Assembly (NCBI RefSeq): GCF_022878925.1
Contig: NZ_CP084626.1
Coordinates: 2,294,001-2,358,000 of the forward strand
Direction: 5' to 3'
DNA from: Caballeronia sp. TF1N1
GTDB taxonomy: Bacteria > Pseudomonadota > Gammaproteobacteria > Burkholderiales > Burkholderiaceae
DNA: 64,000 nucleotides
Made by a program: the position numbers and the translations under genes. The notes beneath the pieces were generated by a model. It was not told the DNA's origin and ran no database searches. It was given only the letters and a program-made list of their open reading frames with translations. Positions 38,261-47,965 of this stretch are shown piece after piece. Numbering within the stretch: the stretch's first letter is position 1; each line of letters opens with the position of its first letter.

Positions 38261-39106
38261 TTAGTCGCCGTCGTGCTGCGTGCGCTGCCTCAGTTCATGC
38301 AGCTCGGTTTCGACGACGGTTGCATCTTCCGCATCGGGACGATCTTCCAGATAACGCTGCAGATCTTCGAGCGCCGGACGCAGATAATCGAGCCGCGCGT
38401 AGGCAAAACCACGGTCGCGCACTTCCTCGATACTTCCCGGCAACACGATGACGAGCCGCTGCTGCACGGCGAGCAAGCGCTGCCAGCGCTCCGTCTGCAA
38501 GTAGATGCTTTTCAGATTGCGCAGCATGCGCGCGACGATCTCGCGGCGTGTCGCAGGCTGCAACAACACGCGCAACGCGCTGCCAATGGATTCGCCCACG
38601 CGCTGCACGTACGGCTCCAGCATTTCGACCATCTGCGCTTCGGAAAGCGTCTGGCCGGTGGTCGGATCGAGCATGAGATCGTGATCGGGCGTCGAGACAC
38701 GCAGCAGGAAATGCCCGGGAAACGACACGCCGCGCACGGGCAGACCGAGCTGATCGGCCATTTCCAGATAGATCACCGCAAGCGAAATCGGAATGCCGCG
38801 ACGCCGTCGCAACACCACGTTCAGATGGCTGTTGTCCGGGTCGTAGTAATCGTTGAGGTTGCTTGAGAAACCCAGCTCGCGGAAGAAATAACGATTGAGC
38901 GCCTCGACCTTTTGCTTCATGTCCGCGTCGTCGGGCATGCGGCGGCGCGCCCGCACGACGAGTTCGTCGATCTCCGCGAGCACCGCTTGCATGTCGAGAT
39001 CGGGATACGCGTCCTGCGCAAGCGACAAAGCCGCTTCCGTGAGCGGAAGACTCTCGTCGTCCGCCACGAGCGAAGTGAAGTAATCGAGGATACGCGTTGT
39101 CGTCAT
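38261..39106 (-). CDS. SirB1-family protein (transglutaminase-like plus TPR)
   Basis: The 281-residue protein starts at 39106 (MTTTRILDYFTSLVADDESL). It has the SirB1 transglutaminase-like core: LNRYFFRELGFSSNLNDYYD, RRRRGIPISLAVIYLEMADQ and GVSFPGHFLLRV. A C-terminal helical repeat region follows (RDRGFAYARLDYLRPALEDL). Its molecular function is unknown; the E. coli homologue YchA lies beside prmC. Its ATG overlaps the murJ stop codon, so the two are translationally coupled. Confidence 0.92.
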   Translation of the reverse strand: MTTTRILDYFTSLVADDESLPLTEAALSLAQDAYPDLDMQAVLAEIDELVVRARRRMPDDADMKQKVEALNRYFFRELGFSSNLNDYYDPDNSHLNVVLRRRRGIPISLAVIYLEMADQLGLPVRGVSFPGHFLLRVSTPDHDLMLDPTTGQTLSEAQMVEMLEPYVQRVGESIGSALRVLLQPATRREIVARMLRNLKSIYLQTERWQRLLAVQQRLVIVLPGSIEEVRDRGFAYARLDYLRPALEDLQRYLEDRPDAEDATVVETELHELRQRTQHDGD

Positions 39107-40656
39107 CAAAGCGTTCGTCTCTTGAAATAGGCGTATTTGAAGCCCATCGCCGCCAGAATACCGAAATATAACGCGGCGAACACGACAAGGCTCGCACCCA
39201 GCAACGCGATCCGCGTGAACGGCGTTGCGCGCATGGCGATCCAGTCGAAGTTGCCAGCGACCCAGTGCATGGTTCCAGCCAGCACGAGGCATGCCCCGAT
39301 CATCTGCACGAAGAATAGCAGCCAGCCCGGCGACGGCTTATAGATCTGCCGGCGCCGCAAGCCGATGAACAACAGCAGTGCGTTCGCGAGTGCGCCGAGG
39401 CCGATAGAGAGCGTAAGACCCGCGTGCGAGAAGATCGGCACGAAGATGTAGTTGCTCACCTGCGTCATGATGAGCACGCCAATGGCGATCTTCACCGGCG
39501 TCTTGATGTCCTGCTTCGCGTAGAAACCCGGCGCCAGGATCTTGATGAGGATCAGCCCGATCAGCCCAATGCCATACGCCGACAGCGCGCGGCCGACCAT
39601 CACGACGGAATGGCTGTCGAACTTGCCGTAGTGAAAGAGCGTCGCGGTGAGCGGTTCGGCGAAGAAGAACAATGCGACCGCGCTCGGCGCCGCGAGCAGA
39701 AAGGTGATGCGCAAACCCCAGTCGAGCAGCGCGGAATACTCGTCGTTGTTGGCATCGACGTGGGCTTTCGAGAGACTCGGCAGCAGGATCGTGCCGAGCG
39801 CCGCGCCGAGGAGCGCGGTGGGAAACTCCATCAGCCGGTCGGCGTAGTTGATCCATGACACCGCGCCCTGCCCGATATTCGACGCGATATTCGTGTTGAT
39901 GATGAGGCTCAGTTGTCCGACCGACACCGCGAACGTGGCGGGCACCATCTTCAGCAGCACGCGCTTCACGCCCGGATGCCGCAGGGCCTGCAAGAAGTTG
40001 AGCCCGATGCGCGGCGCCATGTCGATCTTCCGCAGCCCCGGAAACTGCACGAGGAACTGCAACGCGCCACCCGCGATCACCGCGTAGGCCAGCGCGTACA
40101 CCGGCACTTTCAGATGCGGCGCGACGAACACCGCCGCGAAAATGAACGACACGTTCAGGAGCACCGGCGCGAACGCGGGCAACGAGAACTGCTTGTACGT
40201 ATTGAGCACGCCCGAGGCGAGCGTCGTCAGCGAGATAAAGATGATGTATGGGAACATGATCCGCGTCATCTCAACGGCAAGGACGTACGCCTGACCATCG
40301 TGCTTCAGGCCGGACGCGACCGCGAAGACGACCCAGCTCGCGCCGGCCATGCCGACGAGCGACAGCACGACGAGGCCCCAGGTGAGCACGGTGGACATGG
40401 CATCGACGAGCGCCTTGGTCGGATCGTGACCCTGGCTGTTCTTGAACTCGGCGAGGATAGGAACGAACGCCTGCGCGAACGCGCCTTCCGCGGACAGACG
40501 CCGCAGCAGGTTCGGTATGCGGAACGCGACATAGAACGCGTCGGTGTATAGACTGGCGCCGAAGGCACGGGCGATCAGCGTTTCGCGGATCAGGCCGGTC
40601 ACGCGCGACAAAAGCGTGAAGCCGCTGACCGTCAGGAGGGCTCGGAATAGATTCAT
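39106..40656 (-). CDS. murJ: Lipid II flippase MurJ
   Basis: MurJ moves lipid II across the inner membrane for peptidoglycan synthesis. Started at the ATG at 40656 (MNLFRALLTVSGFTLLSRVT), it has 516 residues and about 14 membrane segments. Landmarks are SRVTGLIRETLIARAFGAS, DAFYVAFRIPNLLRRLSAEG and GAFAQAFVPILAEFK. The open frame extends to 40761 but that extension is not membrane-like. It is followed by sirB1 in the same operon and is divergent from rpsT. Confidence 0.97.
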   Translation of the reverse strand: MNLFRALLTVSGFTLLSRVTGLIRETLIARAFGASLYTDAFYVAFRIPNLLRRLSAEGAFAQAFVPILAEFKNSQGHDPTKALVDAMSTVLTWGLVVLSLVGMAGASWVVFAVASGLKHDGQAYVLAVEMTRIMFPYIIFISLTTLASGVLNTYKQFSLPAFAPVLLNVSFIFAAVFVAPHLKVPVYALAYAVIAGGALQFLVQFPGLRKIDMAPRIGLNFLQALRHPGVKRVLLKMVPATFAVSVGQLSLIINTNIASNIGQGAVSWINYADRLMEFPTALLGAALGTILLPSLSKAHVDANNDEYSALLDWGLRITFLLAAPSAVALFFFAEPLTATLFHYGKFDSHSVVMVGRALSAYGIGLIGLILIKILAPGFYAKQDIKTPVKIAIGVLIMTQVSNYIFVPIFSHAGLTLSIGLGALANALLLFIGLRRRQIYKPSPGWLLFFVQMIGACLVLAGTMHWVAGNFDWIAMRATPFTRIALLGASLVVFAALYFGILAAMGFKYAYFKRRTL

Positions 40657-40783
40657 GGGGCGCTTATTATACGGGGCGTGCGCGATGCGCTTCGGATCGC
40701 GGCGGCCGCATCGGCGTTCGCGCACGTCACTTTGACCCATTGCATCGAATTTGCGGCGCAATGGCGTCAGAGCGAGGCTTTTC

Positions 40784-40813
40784 TTGTCACATCTCGTATT
40801 TGCTTGCTATAAT
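40784..40813 (+). promoter_or_regulatory. Candidate rpsT promoter with extended -10
   Basis: TTGTCA (40784-40789) and TATAAT (40808-40813) are 18 bases apart, and TGC directly precedes the -10 hexamer (extended -10). This is the best vegetative promoter seen in the window. Transcription would start near 40820. Confidence 0.7.
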
Positions 40814-40819
40814 CGCGTG

Positions 40820-41155
40820 TTTTGAAGCTCGGCTTTCGCGCACTGCTACAATCCACGCAGTCGTGACGCACTTACAGTTCGCACAGTTCGACGCTTCATG
40901 TCATTTCTTGCCTAACAGACAAGGGAGGCAAGGGAGACACGTGGAAATGGCATAGAGTCGACAGCAAGATTCACGCTGTCAGGCCAAGTTTCAAGGCTCT
41001 CGGGCAATCGTTCCCGGGAATTCCGATCATAGGCAGTGCGTTAAGAATCGCCCTCTCGTGCTCATTTCGGGCGCTCCTGGCAAGACGCCGGAGTCATCGA
41101 GACAAGGGTAACGCGCTCCAGACAAGTAACAGCAGAAACAGGATAAGGAACCGTC
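40820..41155 (+). other. Long untranslated leader of rpsT
   Basis: If the promoter at 40784 is used, the rpsT mRNA has a leader of about 335 bases with no convincing reading frame. In E. coli S20 represses its own translation through its leader. Short inverted repeats are present but I could not define a single fold. A separate small RNA encoded here is also possible. Confidence 0.45.
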
Positions 41156-41434
41156 ATGGCAAATACCGCACAAGCTCGCAAGCGCGCCCGTCAGGGTGCC
41201 AAAGCCAACTCGCACAACTCGGCGCTGCGCTCGAAGTTCCGCACGGCCATCAAGGCAGTTCGCAAGGCGATCGACGCCGGCGACCAAGCCAAGGCAGCCG
41301 AATTGTTCAAGTCGTCGGTCAAGACGATCGACATCATCGCGGACAAGAAGATCGTCCACAAGAACAAGGCTGCTCGTCATAAGAGCCGCCTGGCCGCAGC
41401 CATCAAGGGCTTGCAGGCCCCCGCTGCCCAGTAA
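41156..41434 (+). CDS. rpsT: 30S ribosomal protein S20
   Basis: The 92-residue bS20 binds 16S rRNA early in 30S assembly. It begins [20 protein letters not shown], is rich in Lys, Arg and Ala, and has the conserved [19 protein letters not shown]-terminal helix. AAGGA precedes the ATG. It is monocistronic, with a strong promoter and a terminator about 90 bases downstream. Confidence 0.98.
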   Translation: MANTAQARKRARQGAKANSHNSALRSKFRTAIKAVRKAIDAGDQAKAAELFKSSVKTIDIIADKKIVHKNKAARHKSRLAAAIKGLQAPAAQ

Positions 41435-41521
41435 TTCCGGCTTGCTTCCGGTAAACGCGCGCATGCAATGCATTGCCGCAGTTGACTGGAAGCAGCTTCC
41501 TGTTTCCGCTGCGCAGTAAAG

Positions 41522-41549
41522 AAAAAGCCCGCAAACGCGGGCTTTTTTT
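41522..41549. terminator. Bidirectional terminator between rpsT and the DUF3579 gene
   Basis: A six-base GC stem (41527-41532 with 41537-41542) is extended by A-T pairs, with five A residues on the left and seven T residues on the right. It can serve both rpsT (plus) and the DUF3579 gene (minus). Confidence 0.92.
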
Positions 41550-41569
41550 CGTCGGTCCACAAGCGCTGA

Positions 41570-41905
41570 TTAACGCTTCTGCTGCGTCTGCGTGCCGTGA
41601 TGCGGCGGCAGCTCGCATGCCTCGGTCACGACCAGATCGTTGTCCTTCGCGAAGTTCAGCACGAAGTCGAAAGCCATTGGCTCGATGTCGCGCAGGCGCG
41701 AGTCGAGAATGACGACCTTGATGTCCCCGATGATGGTCGGCCGCACATAGATGGAATATTGCAGGCGCGCGTTCGGCCCTTTCTTCCCCGGCCCAAAAGC
41801 CGACATCACTCCGCACAGGCGCTCGGACCAGTCGCTTGGCCGAAACGTGCGCCCGCTCTTGGTGATGCCTTGTATGAAGTACTCGGTAGGGGATGATTCA
41901 GCCAT
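41570..41905 (-). CDS. DUF3579 protein
   Basis: The 111-residue protein is a DUF3579 member, a small family found mainly in betaproteobacteria: YFIQGITKSGRTFRPSDWSE, then VRPTIIGDIKVVILDSRL and DFVLNFAKDNDLVV. Its function is unknown; from memory it is usually beside argF, as here. The tail is His/Gln/Thr-rich. AAAGGT lies before the ATG. Confidence 0.9.
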   Translation of the reverse strand: MAESSPTEYFIQGITKSGRTFRPSDWSERLCGVMSAFGPGKKGPNARLQYSIYVRPTIIGDIKVVILDSRLRDIEPMAFDFVLNFAKDNDLVVTEACELPPHHGTQTQQKR

Positions 41906-42410
41906 GTAGCATTACCTTTTGACAGCCGGTGATGCACACCGGCGAACGCGCCGACCGGACGCGGAAACCACGAGCCCTGCATTGGCAGGCACTAGCGGCT
42001 CTGAACGCGGCAGTCACAGAAAATTCCCGACTTGGCCACGCCCGCACCCTGAAGACGGACTCGACTGCACTGTTGAATCCAGACACGCAAGGGGTAACAC
42101 GAGCGGCTCTTGCGAGCCTTCGTACACATACGCGTGAAACGGTGCTGAATGTTGCAGAGCGGTTGAAACGAGCGAGCGCAATTATACAGCAGCGACCCTT
42201 CTTCCGCAGCGCACCAATGCTTGCAAGCGCCCTGCAAGGCCGTCCAGAAGCCTTCTGGAGAAAGCGATCGGCTCCTCGGTAGCCTCGTCAAACATCGCAA
42301 AATCCTTTAAGCTCGAACGCGATACCACTCCCGACGGCGGCGCCGTCCGGTCTTTTCGATGCCGCTTCGCGCATCGGCGGGCACCGGGTCGAAGCCGCCG
42401 CTTGCGTTTC
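41906..42410. other. Divergent intergenic region between the DUF3579 gene and argF
   Basis: About 500 bases hold no gene I can support. Open frames of about 100-117 codons exist on both strands without family resemblance. A TATAAT on the minus strand at 42186-42181 could be the -10 of the DUF3579 gene. No ARG-box-like operator for argF was recognised. Confidence 0.45.
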
Positions 42411-43340
42411 ATGACCGCCAAAAAAATTCGCCATTATCTTCAGTTCAAGGATTTTTCACTCGACGACTACGAGTACGTGCTCGAACGCGCGCGCATTCTG
42501 AAGCGCAAATTCAAGAACTACGAGACTTTTCATCCGCTGCACGACCGCACGCTCGCGATGATCTTCGAGAAAAATTCGACGCGCACGCGCCTTTCCTTCG
42601 AGGCGGGCATCTTCCAGCTAGGCGGCCACGCGGTGTTCCTCAATACGCGCGACACGCAGCTCGGGCGCGGCGAGCCGGTCGAGGACGCGGCGCAAGTCAT
42701 CTCGCGCATGGTGGACATCATCATGATCCGCACGTTCGGGCAGGAGATCATCGAGCGCTTCGCGGAAAATTCGCGCGTGCCGGTCATCAACGGGCTGACC
42801 AACGAGTATCACCCGTGTCAGGTGCTCGCGGACATTTTCACGTACTACGAACAACGCGGGCCGATTCACGGCAAGACGGTCGCGTGGGTCGGCGACGCGA
42901 ACAACATGCTCTACACGTGGATAGAAGCCGCGCAGATTCTGGGCTTCAAATTGCGCCTCTCGACGCCGCCCGGCTACACGCTCGATCACGCGCTGGTTTC
43001 TGAAGACAGCAAGCCGTTCTACGAAGCATTCGAAGACCCGAACGAAGCGTGCGCGGGCGCCGATCTCGTCACCACCGATGTCTGGACCAGCATGGGCTTC
43101 GAAGCGGAAAACGAAGCGCGCAAGGCGGCCTTCGCGGACTGGTGCGTCGATAGCGAGATGATGTCCCGCGCCAACCCGGATGCGCTCTTCATGCACTGCT
43201 TGCCGGCGCATCGCGGTGAGGAAGTGAGCGCCGAAGTGATCGACGGCCCGCAAAGCGTCGTGTGGGACGAAGCGGAAAACCGTCTGCATGTGCAGAAAGC
43301 GTTGATGGAGTTTTTGCTGCTGGGCAAGCTCAATCACTGA
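42411..43340 (+). CDS. argF: Ornithine carbamoyltransferase
   Basis: ArgF makes citrulline from ornithine and carbamoyl phosphate in arginine synthesis. The ATG at 42411 (MTAKKIRHYLQFKDFSLDDY) gives 309 residues. The carbamoyl phosphate motif STRTR is at about residues 56-60, HPCQVLADIFT follows near 135, and the ornithine motif FMHCLPAHRGEEV is near residue 265. The length and the HCLPAHRG form indicate the anabolic enzyme. It stands alone. Confidence 0.98.
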   Translation: MTAKKIRHYLQFKDFSLDDYEYVLERARILKRKFKNYETFHPLHDRTLAMIFEKNSTRTRLSFEAGIFQLGGHAVFLNTRDTQLGRGEPVEDAAQVISRMVDIIMIRTFGQEIIERFAENSRVPVINGLTNEYHPCQVLADIFTYYEQRGPIHGKTVAWVGDANNMLYTWIEAAQILGFKLRLSTPPGYTLDHALVSEDSKPFYEAFEDPNEACAGADLVTTDVWTSMGFEAENEARKAAFADWCVDSEMMSRANPDALFMHCLPAHRGEEVSAEVIDGPQSVVWDEAENRLHVQKALMEFLLLGKLNH

Positions 43341-43351
43341 GTTGCTGTCGG

Positions 43352-43385
43352 GAAGGGCGGGGTTCGAATCGAAGTGCCGCCCTTC
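43352..43385 (+). terminator. Possible hairpin after argF
   Basis: A nine-base stem (43352-43360 with 43377-43385) has a 16-base loop and no T-run. It might assist termination between the convergent argF and murB. Confidence 0.35.
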
Positions 43386-43499
43386 TTCGCGGCGTTGGTC
43401 AGGGTCCGGTCACGCGCGCGTGGCTGACTTCATCGTGGTCAACGCGACCGCATGCCGCCAACGTCGGCCCTCGACGCACGAACCCGACGCTCATCGGTT

Positions 43500-44534
43500 T
43501 CACAAGCAAACCGGCTCCATCTCCAGTTCGACATCGAAGCGCGCGAGCACGTCGCGCTTGATCGCTTCGGCGAGTTCGAGCACTTGCGCGCCGGTCGCAT
43601 CACCACGATTCACGAGCACGAGCGCCTGCCGGTCATGCACCGCCGCGCCACCGACGCCACGCCCCTTCCACCCGCACTGGTCGATCAGCCAACCCGCGGC
43701 CAGCTTCACCGCTCCGTCCGGCTGACGATACGACACGACGCCGGGTTCGCGCACGCGCAATGCATCGAACGCTTCCGCGCTCACCACCGGATTTTTGAAA
43801 AAGCTGCCCGCGTTGCCGAGCACGGTCCAGTCCGGCAATTTGGCGCGGCGCACGGCGACGACGGCATCGAAGATGGCTCGTGCATCGTGGCTGGATGCGC
43901 CTTCCAGCGCCCTCGCGACATCCGCGTAGTCTGCGCGCGGCTGCCACGCTTTCGGCAGCCGGAACACCACCGACGTGATCAGAAAGCGCCCGCGCCCTTC
44001 CCGCTTGAAGAAACTGTCGCGATAACCGAACGCGCATTCATTCCGGTCGAAACGGGCGTGCGCGCCAGTCGCGAGTTCCACCGCGTGCAGCCGTTCGAAG
44101 CGCTCGCCCATTTCCAGGCCATACGCGCCGATGTTCTGGATAGGCGCCGCGCCGACCGTTCCGGGAATGAGCGCGAGGTTTTCAAGGCCCGGCATGCCTT
44201 GCGCAAGCGTCCACGCGACGAACTCGTGCCAGCTCTCGCCCGCGCCCGCTTCGACGAGCCAGGCGTCGTCATCTTCGTGGATCACGCGCTTGCCACGAAT
44301 GCCGACGATCAGCGCGACGCCATCGAATTCGCGCGTCAGCACGACATTGCTGCCGCCGCCGAGCACGAACTGCTGCATGTTGGCGATGCGCGCATCGGCG
44401 GCGAGCGAGATCGCGGCATCGACGCTATCGACGTGCATGGCGTGACGCGCTCGCACGTCGAAGCCGAACGTGTTGTGCGCTCGCAGCGAATAGTCGTCGA
44501 GCAACGGTGGCGGCGTGAAGGAAGCGTGGGACAT
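43500..44534 (-). CDS. murB: UDP-N-acetylenolpyruvoylglucosamine reductase
   Basis: MurB reduces the enolpyruvyl group to make UDP-MurNAc for peptidoglycan. Started at the ATG at 44534 ([20 protein letters not shown]), it has 344 residues, the type I (E. coli-like) length. The FAD-binding segment [12 protein letters not shown] and [20 protein letters not shown] are present. The catalytic Ser lies in [14 protein letters not shown] and the YRDSFFK segment is seen upstream. It is convergent with argF and divergent from yajQ. Confidence 0.97.
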   Translation of the reverse strand: MSHASFTPPPLLDDYSLRAHNTFGFDVRARHAMHVDSVDAAISLAADARIANMQQFVLGGGSNVVLTREFDGVALIVGIRGKRVIHEDDDAWLVEAGAGESWHEFVAWTLAQGMPGLENLALIPGTVGAAPIQNIGAYGLEMGERFERLHAVELATGAHARFDRNECAFGYRDSFFKREGRGRFLITSVVFRLPKAWQPRADYADVARALEGASSHDARAIFDAVVAVRRAKLPDWTVLGNAGSFFKNPVVSAEAFDALRVREPGVVSYRQPDGAVKLAAGWLIDQCGWKGRGVGGAAVHDRQALVLVNRGDATGAQVLELAEAIKRDVLARFDVELEMEPVCL

Positions 44535-44683
44535 GACAGGGAAAAACCGCGTGGCGAACCGGGAGAATCGGCGCAACCTTGGGGAACCGCAGGCGCGTCG
44601 GTAGAATGACGTCAGGTCTGTGATTATAGCGATTGCGCGAGCCGCGCCCGCTGCGCGCTCGCCTCATTGAAGGGGAAAACAAG

Positions 44684-45169
44684 ATGCCATCGTTTGACGT
44701 CGTCAGCGAAGCAAACATGATCGAAGTGAAGAACGCGATCGAACAATCGAACAAGGAAATCTCGACGCGTTTCGACTTCAAGGGTTCGGATTCACGCGTC
44801 GAACAGAAGGAGCGCGACCTCACGCTCTACGCCGACGACGATTTCAAGCTCGGCCAGGTCAAGGACGTGCTGGTCGGCAAGCTGGCCAAGCGCGGCGTCG
44901 ACGTGCGTTTTCTCGACTACGGCAAGCAGGAAAAGATCGGCGGCGACAAGCTCAAGCAGGTCGTGACCATCAAGAAAGGCGTGTCGGGCGATCTGGCGAA
45001 GAAGGTCGTGAAAATCGTGAAGGACAGCAAGATCAAGGTGCAGGCGAGCATTCAGGGCGACGCGGTGCGCATACAAGGCACGAAGCGCGACGACCTGCAA
45101 AGCACCATCGCGCTGCTCAAAAAGGAAGTCACGGACACGCCGCTCGACTTCAACAACTTCCGCGACTGA
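44684..45169 (+). CDS. yajQ: YajQ-family cyclic di-GMP/nucleotide-binding protein
   Basis: Started at the ATG at 44684 ([20 protein letters not shown]), with AGGGG upstream, the protein is 161 residues. YajQ has two ferredoxin-like domains; in Xanthomonas a homologue binds cyclic di-GMP and works with a LysR regulator. The family blocks [14 protein letters not shown] and [13 protein letters not shown] are present, as is the typical end [11 protein letters not shown]. It is monocistronic with a terminator. Confidence 0.95.
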   Translation: MPSFDVVSEANMIEVKNAIEQSNKEISTRFDFKGSDSRVEQKERDLTLYADDDFKLGQVKDVLVGKLAKRGVDVRFLDYGKQEKIGGDKLKQVVTIKKGVSGDLAKKVVKIVKDSKIKVQASIQGDAVRIQGTKRDDLQSTIALLKKEVTDTPLDFNNFRD

Positions 45170-45238
45170 GTTTTCACCTTTAGCAAGCGGGCCAACGGCG
45201 CAGGGCAGGACTTTCCCGCAGCGCCATGCAGCGCACGT

Positions 45239-45275
45239 AAAAACGCCGTTCCGCATGCCTGTGGAACGGCGTTTT
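45239..45275. terminator. Bidirectional terminator between yajQ and plsY
   Basis: A 12-base stem (45241-45252 with 45263-45274, 10-base loop) has A residues on the left and T residues on the right. It separates convergent transcripts. Confidence 0.85.
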
Positions 45276-45308
45276 GTTTGGTAGGCCGAGCGTTGCGCCG
45301 GTCCGCGC

Positions 45309-45953
45309 TCAGTCCGCTTCGCTCGCCGCCTGCGCCGCTTTCTTCTTGTCGCCGATACGGCTCTCCTGCCCCGCCAGCAACTTCGAAATATTGGCCCGAT
45401 GCCGCCAGATGAGCAGCGCGCTCATCGCCAGCACGGCGAGCGAGATGCGGCTCGGCCCGAACAGGAACACCTGAAAAAACGGTGCGAAGACCGCTGCGAC
45501 GAGCGCCGCGAGCGACGAATAGCGAAAGAAGAACGCGATGATCAGCCAGGTCAGCAAGGTAGCCGCCCCGAGCGCCGGATGAATGGCGAGCAGCACGCCG
45601 GCCGCCGTCGCGACGCCCTTGCCGCCCTGAAACTTGAAGAAGATCGGGTACAGATGCCCGAGAAAAACCGCGATGGCCGACAGCGCGATCGCGCTCGCGA
45701 GCCCGGCCGGATCGAGCCCCCAGCCCGCGCCGAAGTGCACGACGACCCACACGGGCAGCCAGCCTTTGAACGCATCGCCGATCAACGTGAGGATGGCCGC
45801 TTTCTTGTTGCCGGTGCGCAGCACGTTGGTCGCGCCGGGATTGCCCGAGCCGTACGAACGGGGATCGGCGAGGCCCATCGACTTGCTGACGACGACGGCG
45901 AATGAAATCGAGCCGATCAGATAGGACACGACGGCGACGATCAGAGGAATCAT
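45309..45953 (-). CDS. plsY: Glycerol-3-phosphate acyltransferase PlsY
   Basis: PlsY transfers an acyl group from acyl-phosphate to glycerol-3-phosphate in the inner membrane, the first step of phospholipid synthesis. The 214-residue protein has five membrane segments and the three conserved loops: [34 protein letters not shown] and [14 protein letters not shown] Lys/Ala-rich tail ([12 protein letters not shown]) follows. It is on the same strand as ybaK, about 40 bases downstream. Confidence 0.97.
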   Translation of the reverse strand: MIPLIVAVVSYLIGSISFAVVVSKSMGLADPRSYGSGNPGATNVLRTGNKKAAILTLIGDAFKGWLPVWVVVHFGAGWGLDPAGLASAIALSAIAVFLGHLYPIFFKFQGGKGVATAAGVLLAIHPALGAATLLTWLIIAFFFRYSSLAALVAAVFAPFFQVFLFGPSRISLAVLAMSALLIWRHRANISKLLAGQESRIGDKKKAAQAASEAD

Positions 45954-45992
45954 GTTGGCTCTTTCTTTGACGTGGCGAATGCGGTCAGCATT

Positions 45993-46484
45993 CTAATCGA
46001 CGCTCGCGCACTGCACGGGCTTCGCGTTGAGCAAGCCGGTGAGCACCGCCGGATCGAGACTGACGAGATAGCCGCGCCGGCCGCCGTTCAGATAGATGAT
46101 GTCGAGTTCGAGAATGCTCGATTCGACAAACACCGGCATTGCCTTCTTTGTGCCGAACGGCGACGTGCCGCCCACGAGATAGCCCGAATGCCGGTTCGCC
46201 ACTTCGGGCTTGCATGGCTCGATGCGCTTCGCGCCCGTCTGCCGCGCGAGGTTCTTGGTCGACACCGTGCGGTCGCCATGCATGAGCACGATGAGCGGCT
46301 TCGCGTTCTCGTCTTCCATCACAAGTGTCTTGACGACGCGATGCTCGTCCACGCCGAGTTGCCGCGCGGACTCCTCCGTGCCGCCGTGCTCGACATAATC
46401 GTAGGGATGCTCGCCGAACTCGACCTTGTTACGGCGCAGAAACTGCGTCGCCGGGGTTTCGGAGACATGTTTGGTTTTCGACAT
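45993..46484 (-). CDS. ybaK: Cys-tRNA(Pro)/Cys-tRNA(Cys) deacylase YbaK
   Basis: YbaK hydrolyses Cys wrongly attached to tRNA(Pro). Started at the ATG at 46484 (MSKTKHVSETPATQFLRRNK), it has 163 residues. The conserved Lys is in EHRVVKTLVMED and the family glycine-rich loop is GYLVGGTSPFGTKKAMPV. It lies about 80 bases downstream of xerD on the same strand and about 40 upstream of plsY, so all could be read together. Confidence 0.95.
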   Translation of the reverse strand: MSKTKHVSETPATQFLRRNKVEFGEHPYDYVEHGGTEESARQLGVDEHRVVKTLVMEDENAKPLIVLMHGDRTVSTKNLARQTGAKRIEPCKPEVANRHSGYLVGGTSPFGTKKAMPVFVESSILELDIIYLNGGRRGYLVSLDPAVLTGLLNAKPVQCASVD

Positions 46485-46565
46485 GGAGGCATTGTAGCGG
46501 CGCGGCTTCATGCTCACCATCGGCTGAACGGCCAATGCAGCGGCACGATCGTTCTGGCGAACAAG

Positions 46566-47492
46566 TCAACCGCGCGGATGATGCTCCCGATGCAGCTTTT
46601 GCAAGCGCTCGCGCGCGACGTGCGTATAAATCTGCGTGGTCGAGATATCGGAGTGACCTAGCAGAAGCTGCACGACGCGCAAATCCGCGCCGTGATTGAG
46701 CAGATGCGTCGCGAACGCGTGACGCAGCGTGTGCGGCGAGAGCGGCGCCTGCACGCCGCCGTTCAGCGCATGACGCTTGATGATGTTCCAGAACTGCTGC
46801 CGCGTCATGCCCTCGCCGCGCGAGGTGACGAAGAGCGCATCCGCGGCGCGCGCGCCTAGCAACGCGGGACGCGATTCACGCAGATAACGCATCAGCCACT
46901 CATGCGCTTGTTCGCCGAAGGGCACGAGGCGTTCCTTCGAGCCCTTGCCCATCACGCGCACCACGCCTTCGTTCAGGCCGACGGCCACCGTCTTCAAGGT
47001 GACGAGTTCGGTGACGCGCAGGCCGCTCGCATACATCAGTTCGAGCATGGTGCGGTCGCGCAGACCGAGCGGCGTTTCGATGTCCGGCGCGCCGAGCAGC
47101 GCTTCGACTTGCGCTTCGTTGAGCGTCGATGGAAAACGCGGCGGCTGCTTCGCCGAGCGCAGCTTCAAGGTTGGATCGACCGTCGCGCGATGCTCGCGCA
47201 ACGCCCAGCCGTAATATCGGCGGAACACGGACAGACGCCGGTTCGCGGAGGTCGCCTTGTCGCCACGGCGCGCAGCCATGTAGCCGTTCAGGTCGCTTTC
47301 ACTCGCCGTGTCGATGGACCCGCCGCGCGTCTTCGCGAGCCATTCGGCGAAGAGCTTCAGGTCGCGGCGATACGCTTCGAGCGAATTCTTGGCGAGCCCG
47401 TGTTCGAGCCAGAGCGCGTCGCAAAAGAGATCGATTGAGTCCGAACTCGCGATCAGTTCCGGCGTCGGCAGTTCCTCGGCGATTGCGCTCAT
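46566..47492 (-). CDS. xerD: Tyrosine recombinase XerD
   Basis: XerD with XerC resolves chromosome dimers at dif. The 308-residue protein has an N-terminal SAM-like core-binding domain (FCDALWLEHGLAKNSLEAYR) and a catalytic domain. The catalytic residues are visible: Arg in ASGLRVTELVTL, His-x-x-Arg in SPHTLRHAFATHLL, His in LLGHSDISTTQ and the Tyr nucleophile in IYTHV. XerC is the alternative name, but the sequence and ending fit XerD better. Its ATG overlaps the ogt stop by four bases. Confidence 0.94.
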   Translation of the reverse strand: MSAIAEELPTPELIASSDSIDLFCDALWLEHGLAKNSLEAYRRDLKLFAEWLAKTRGGSIDTASESDLNGYMAARRGDKATSANRRLSVFRRYYGWALREHRATVDPTLKLRSAKQPPRFPSTLNEAQVEALLGAPDIETPLGLRDRTMLELMYASGLRVTELVTLKTVAVGLNEGVVRVMGKGSKERLVPFGEQAHEWLMRYLRESRPALLGARAADALFVTSRGEGMTRQQFWNIIKRHALNGGVQAPLSPHTLRHAFATHLLNHGADLRVVQLLLGHSDISTTQIYTHVARERLQKLHREHHPRG

Positions 47493-47965
47493 GCGATCGA
47501 TACACCCTCATGCGCCAGCAACCAGCGCTTCACGTCACGAAAAAAGCCATCGCCGGGCGTATGCGCGAAGCCGCCTATCCCGCTCGATGAAACCACCCGG
47601 TGGCACGGTATCACGATCGGCAGCGGATTGGAGCCGCACGCTTGCCCGACCGCGCGCGGCACGCTGCCGACTTCGCGCGCGAGCTGGCCGTAGGTCCACA
47701 CTTGTCCCGCCGCGATGCCAGAAATGCCCTTCCACACGCGCTCTTGAAACGCCGTGCCGCCGGTGCCGAGCGGCAGATCGAAACGCATGGCGGGTTGCTC
47801 GAAATATTGGCGAATCTGTGCGATGGCTTGTTGCACGAGCGGCTTGTCCGACTCGATGCTTTCGACCTCGCCCGGAAGATAGACGATCTCGCGCACGGCG
47901 CGCTCGTCGGCGCGAATGCCGACTTTGCCGAAGGGCGCGTCGATCACTGCATCGAAATGCTTCAT
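47489..47965 (-). CDS. ogt: Methylated-DNA-protein-cysteine methyltransferase
   Basis: The protein directly repairs O6-methylguanine by moving the methyl group to its own Cys. Started at the ATG at 47965 (MKHFDAVIDAPFGKVGIRAD), it has 158 residues. The active site PCHRVV lies near residue 125, preceded by VGQACGSNPLPIVI and followed by SSSGIGGFA. It is the Ogt/single-domain type without an Ada regulatory half. Both ends overlap neighbours by four bases (ATGA): queG before it and xerD after it. Confidence 0.95.
   Translation of the reverse strand: MKHFDAVIDAPFGKVGIRADERAVREIVYLPGEVESIESDKPLVQQAIAQIRQYFEQPAMRFDLPLGTGGTAFQERVWKGISGIAAGQVWTYGQLAREVGSVPRAVGQACGSNPLPIVIPCHRVVSSSGIGGFAHTPGDGFFRDVKRWLLAHEGVSIA

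Noticed and set aside
41929..42300. Frames of 102-117 codons on both strands before argF
   Set aside because: No family resemblance and weak starts; overlapping frames on both strands suggest chance.
43355..43372. tRNA-like GGTTCGAATC T-loop sequence after argF
   Set aside because: No acceptor stem, anticodon arm or CCA end can be fitted around it; it lies in the loop of a simple hairpin.
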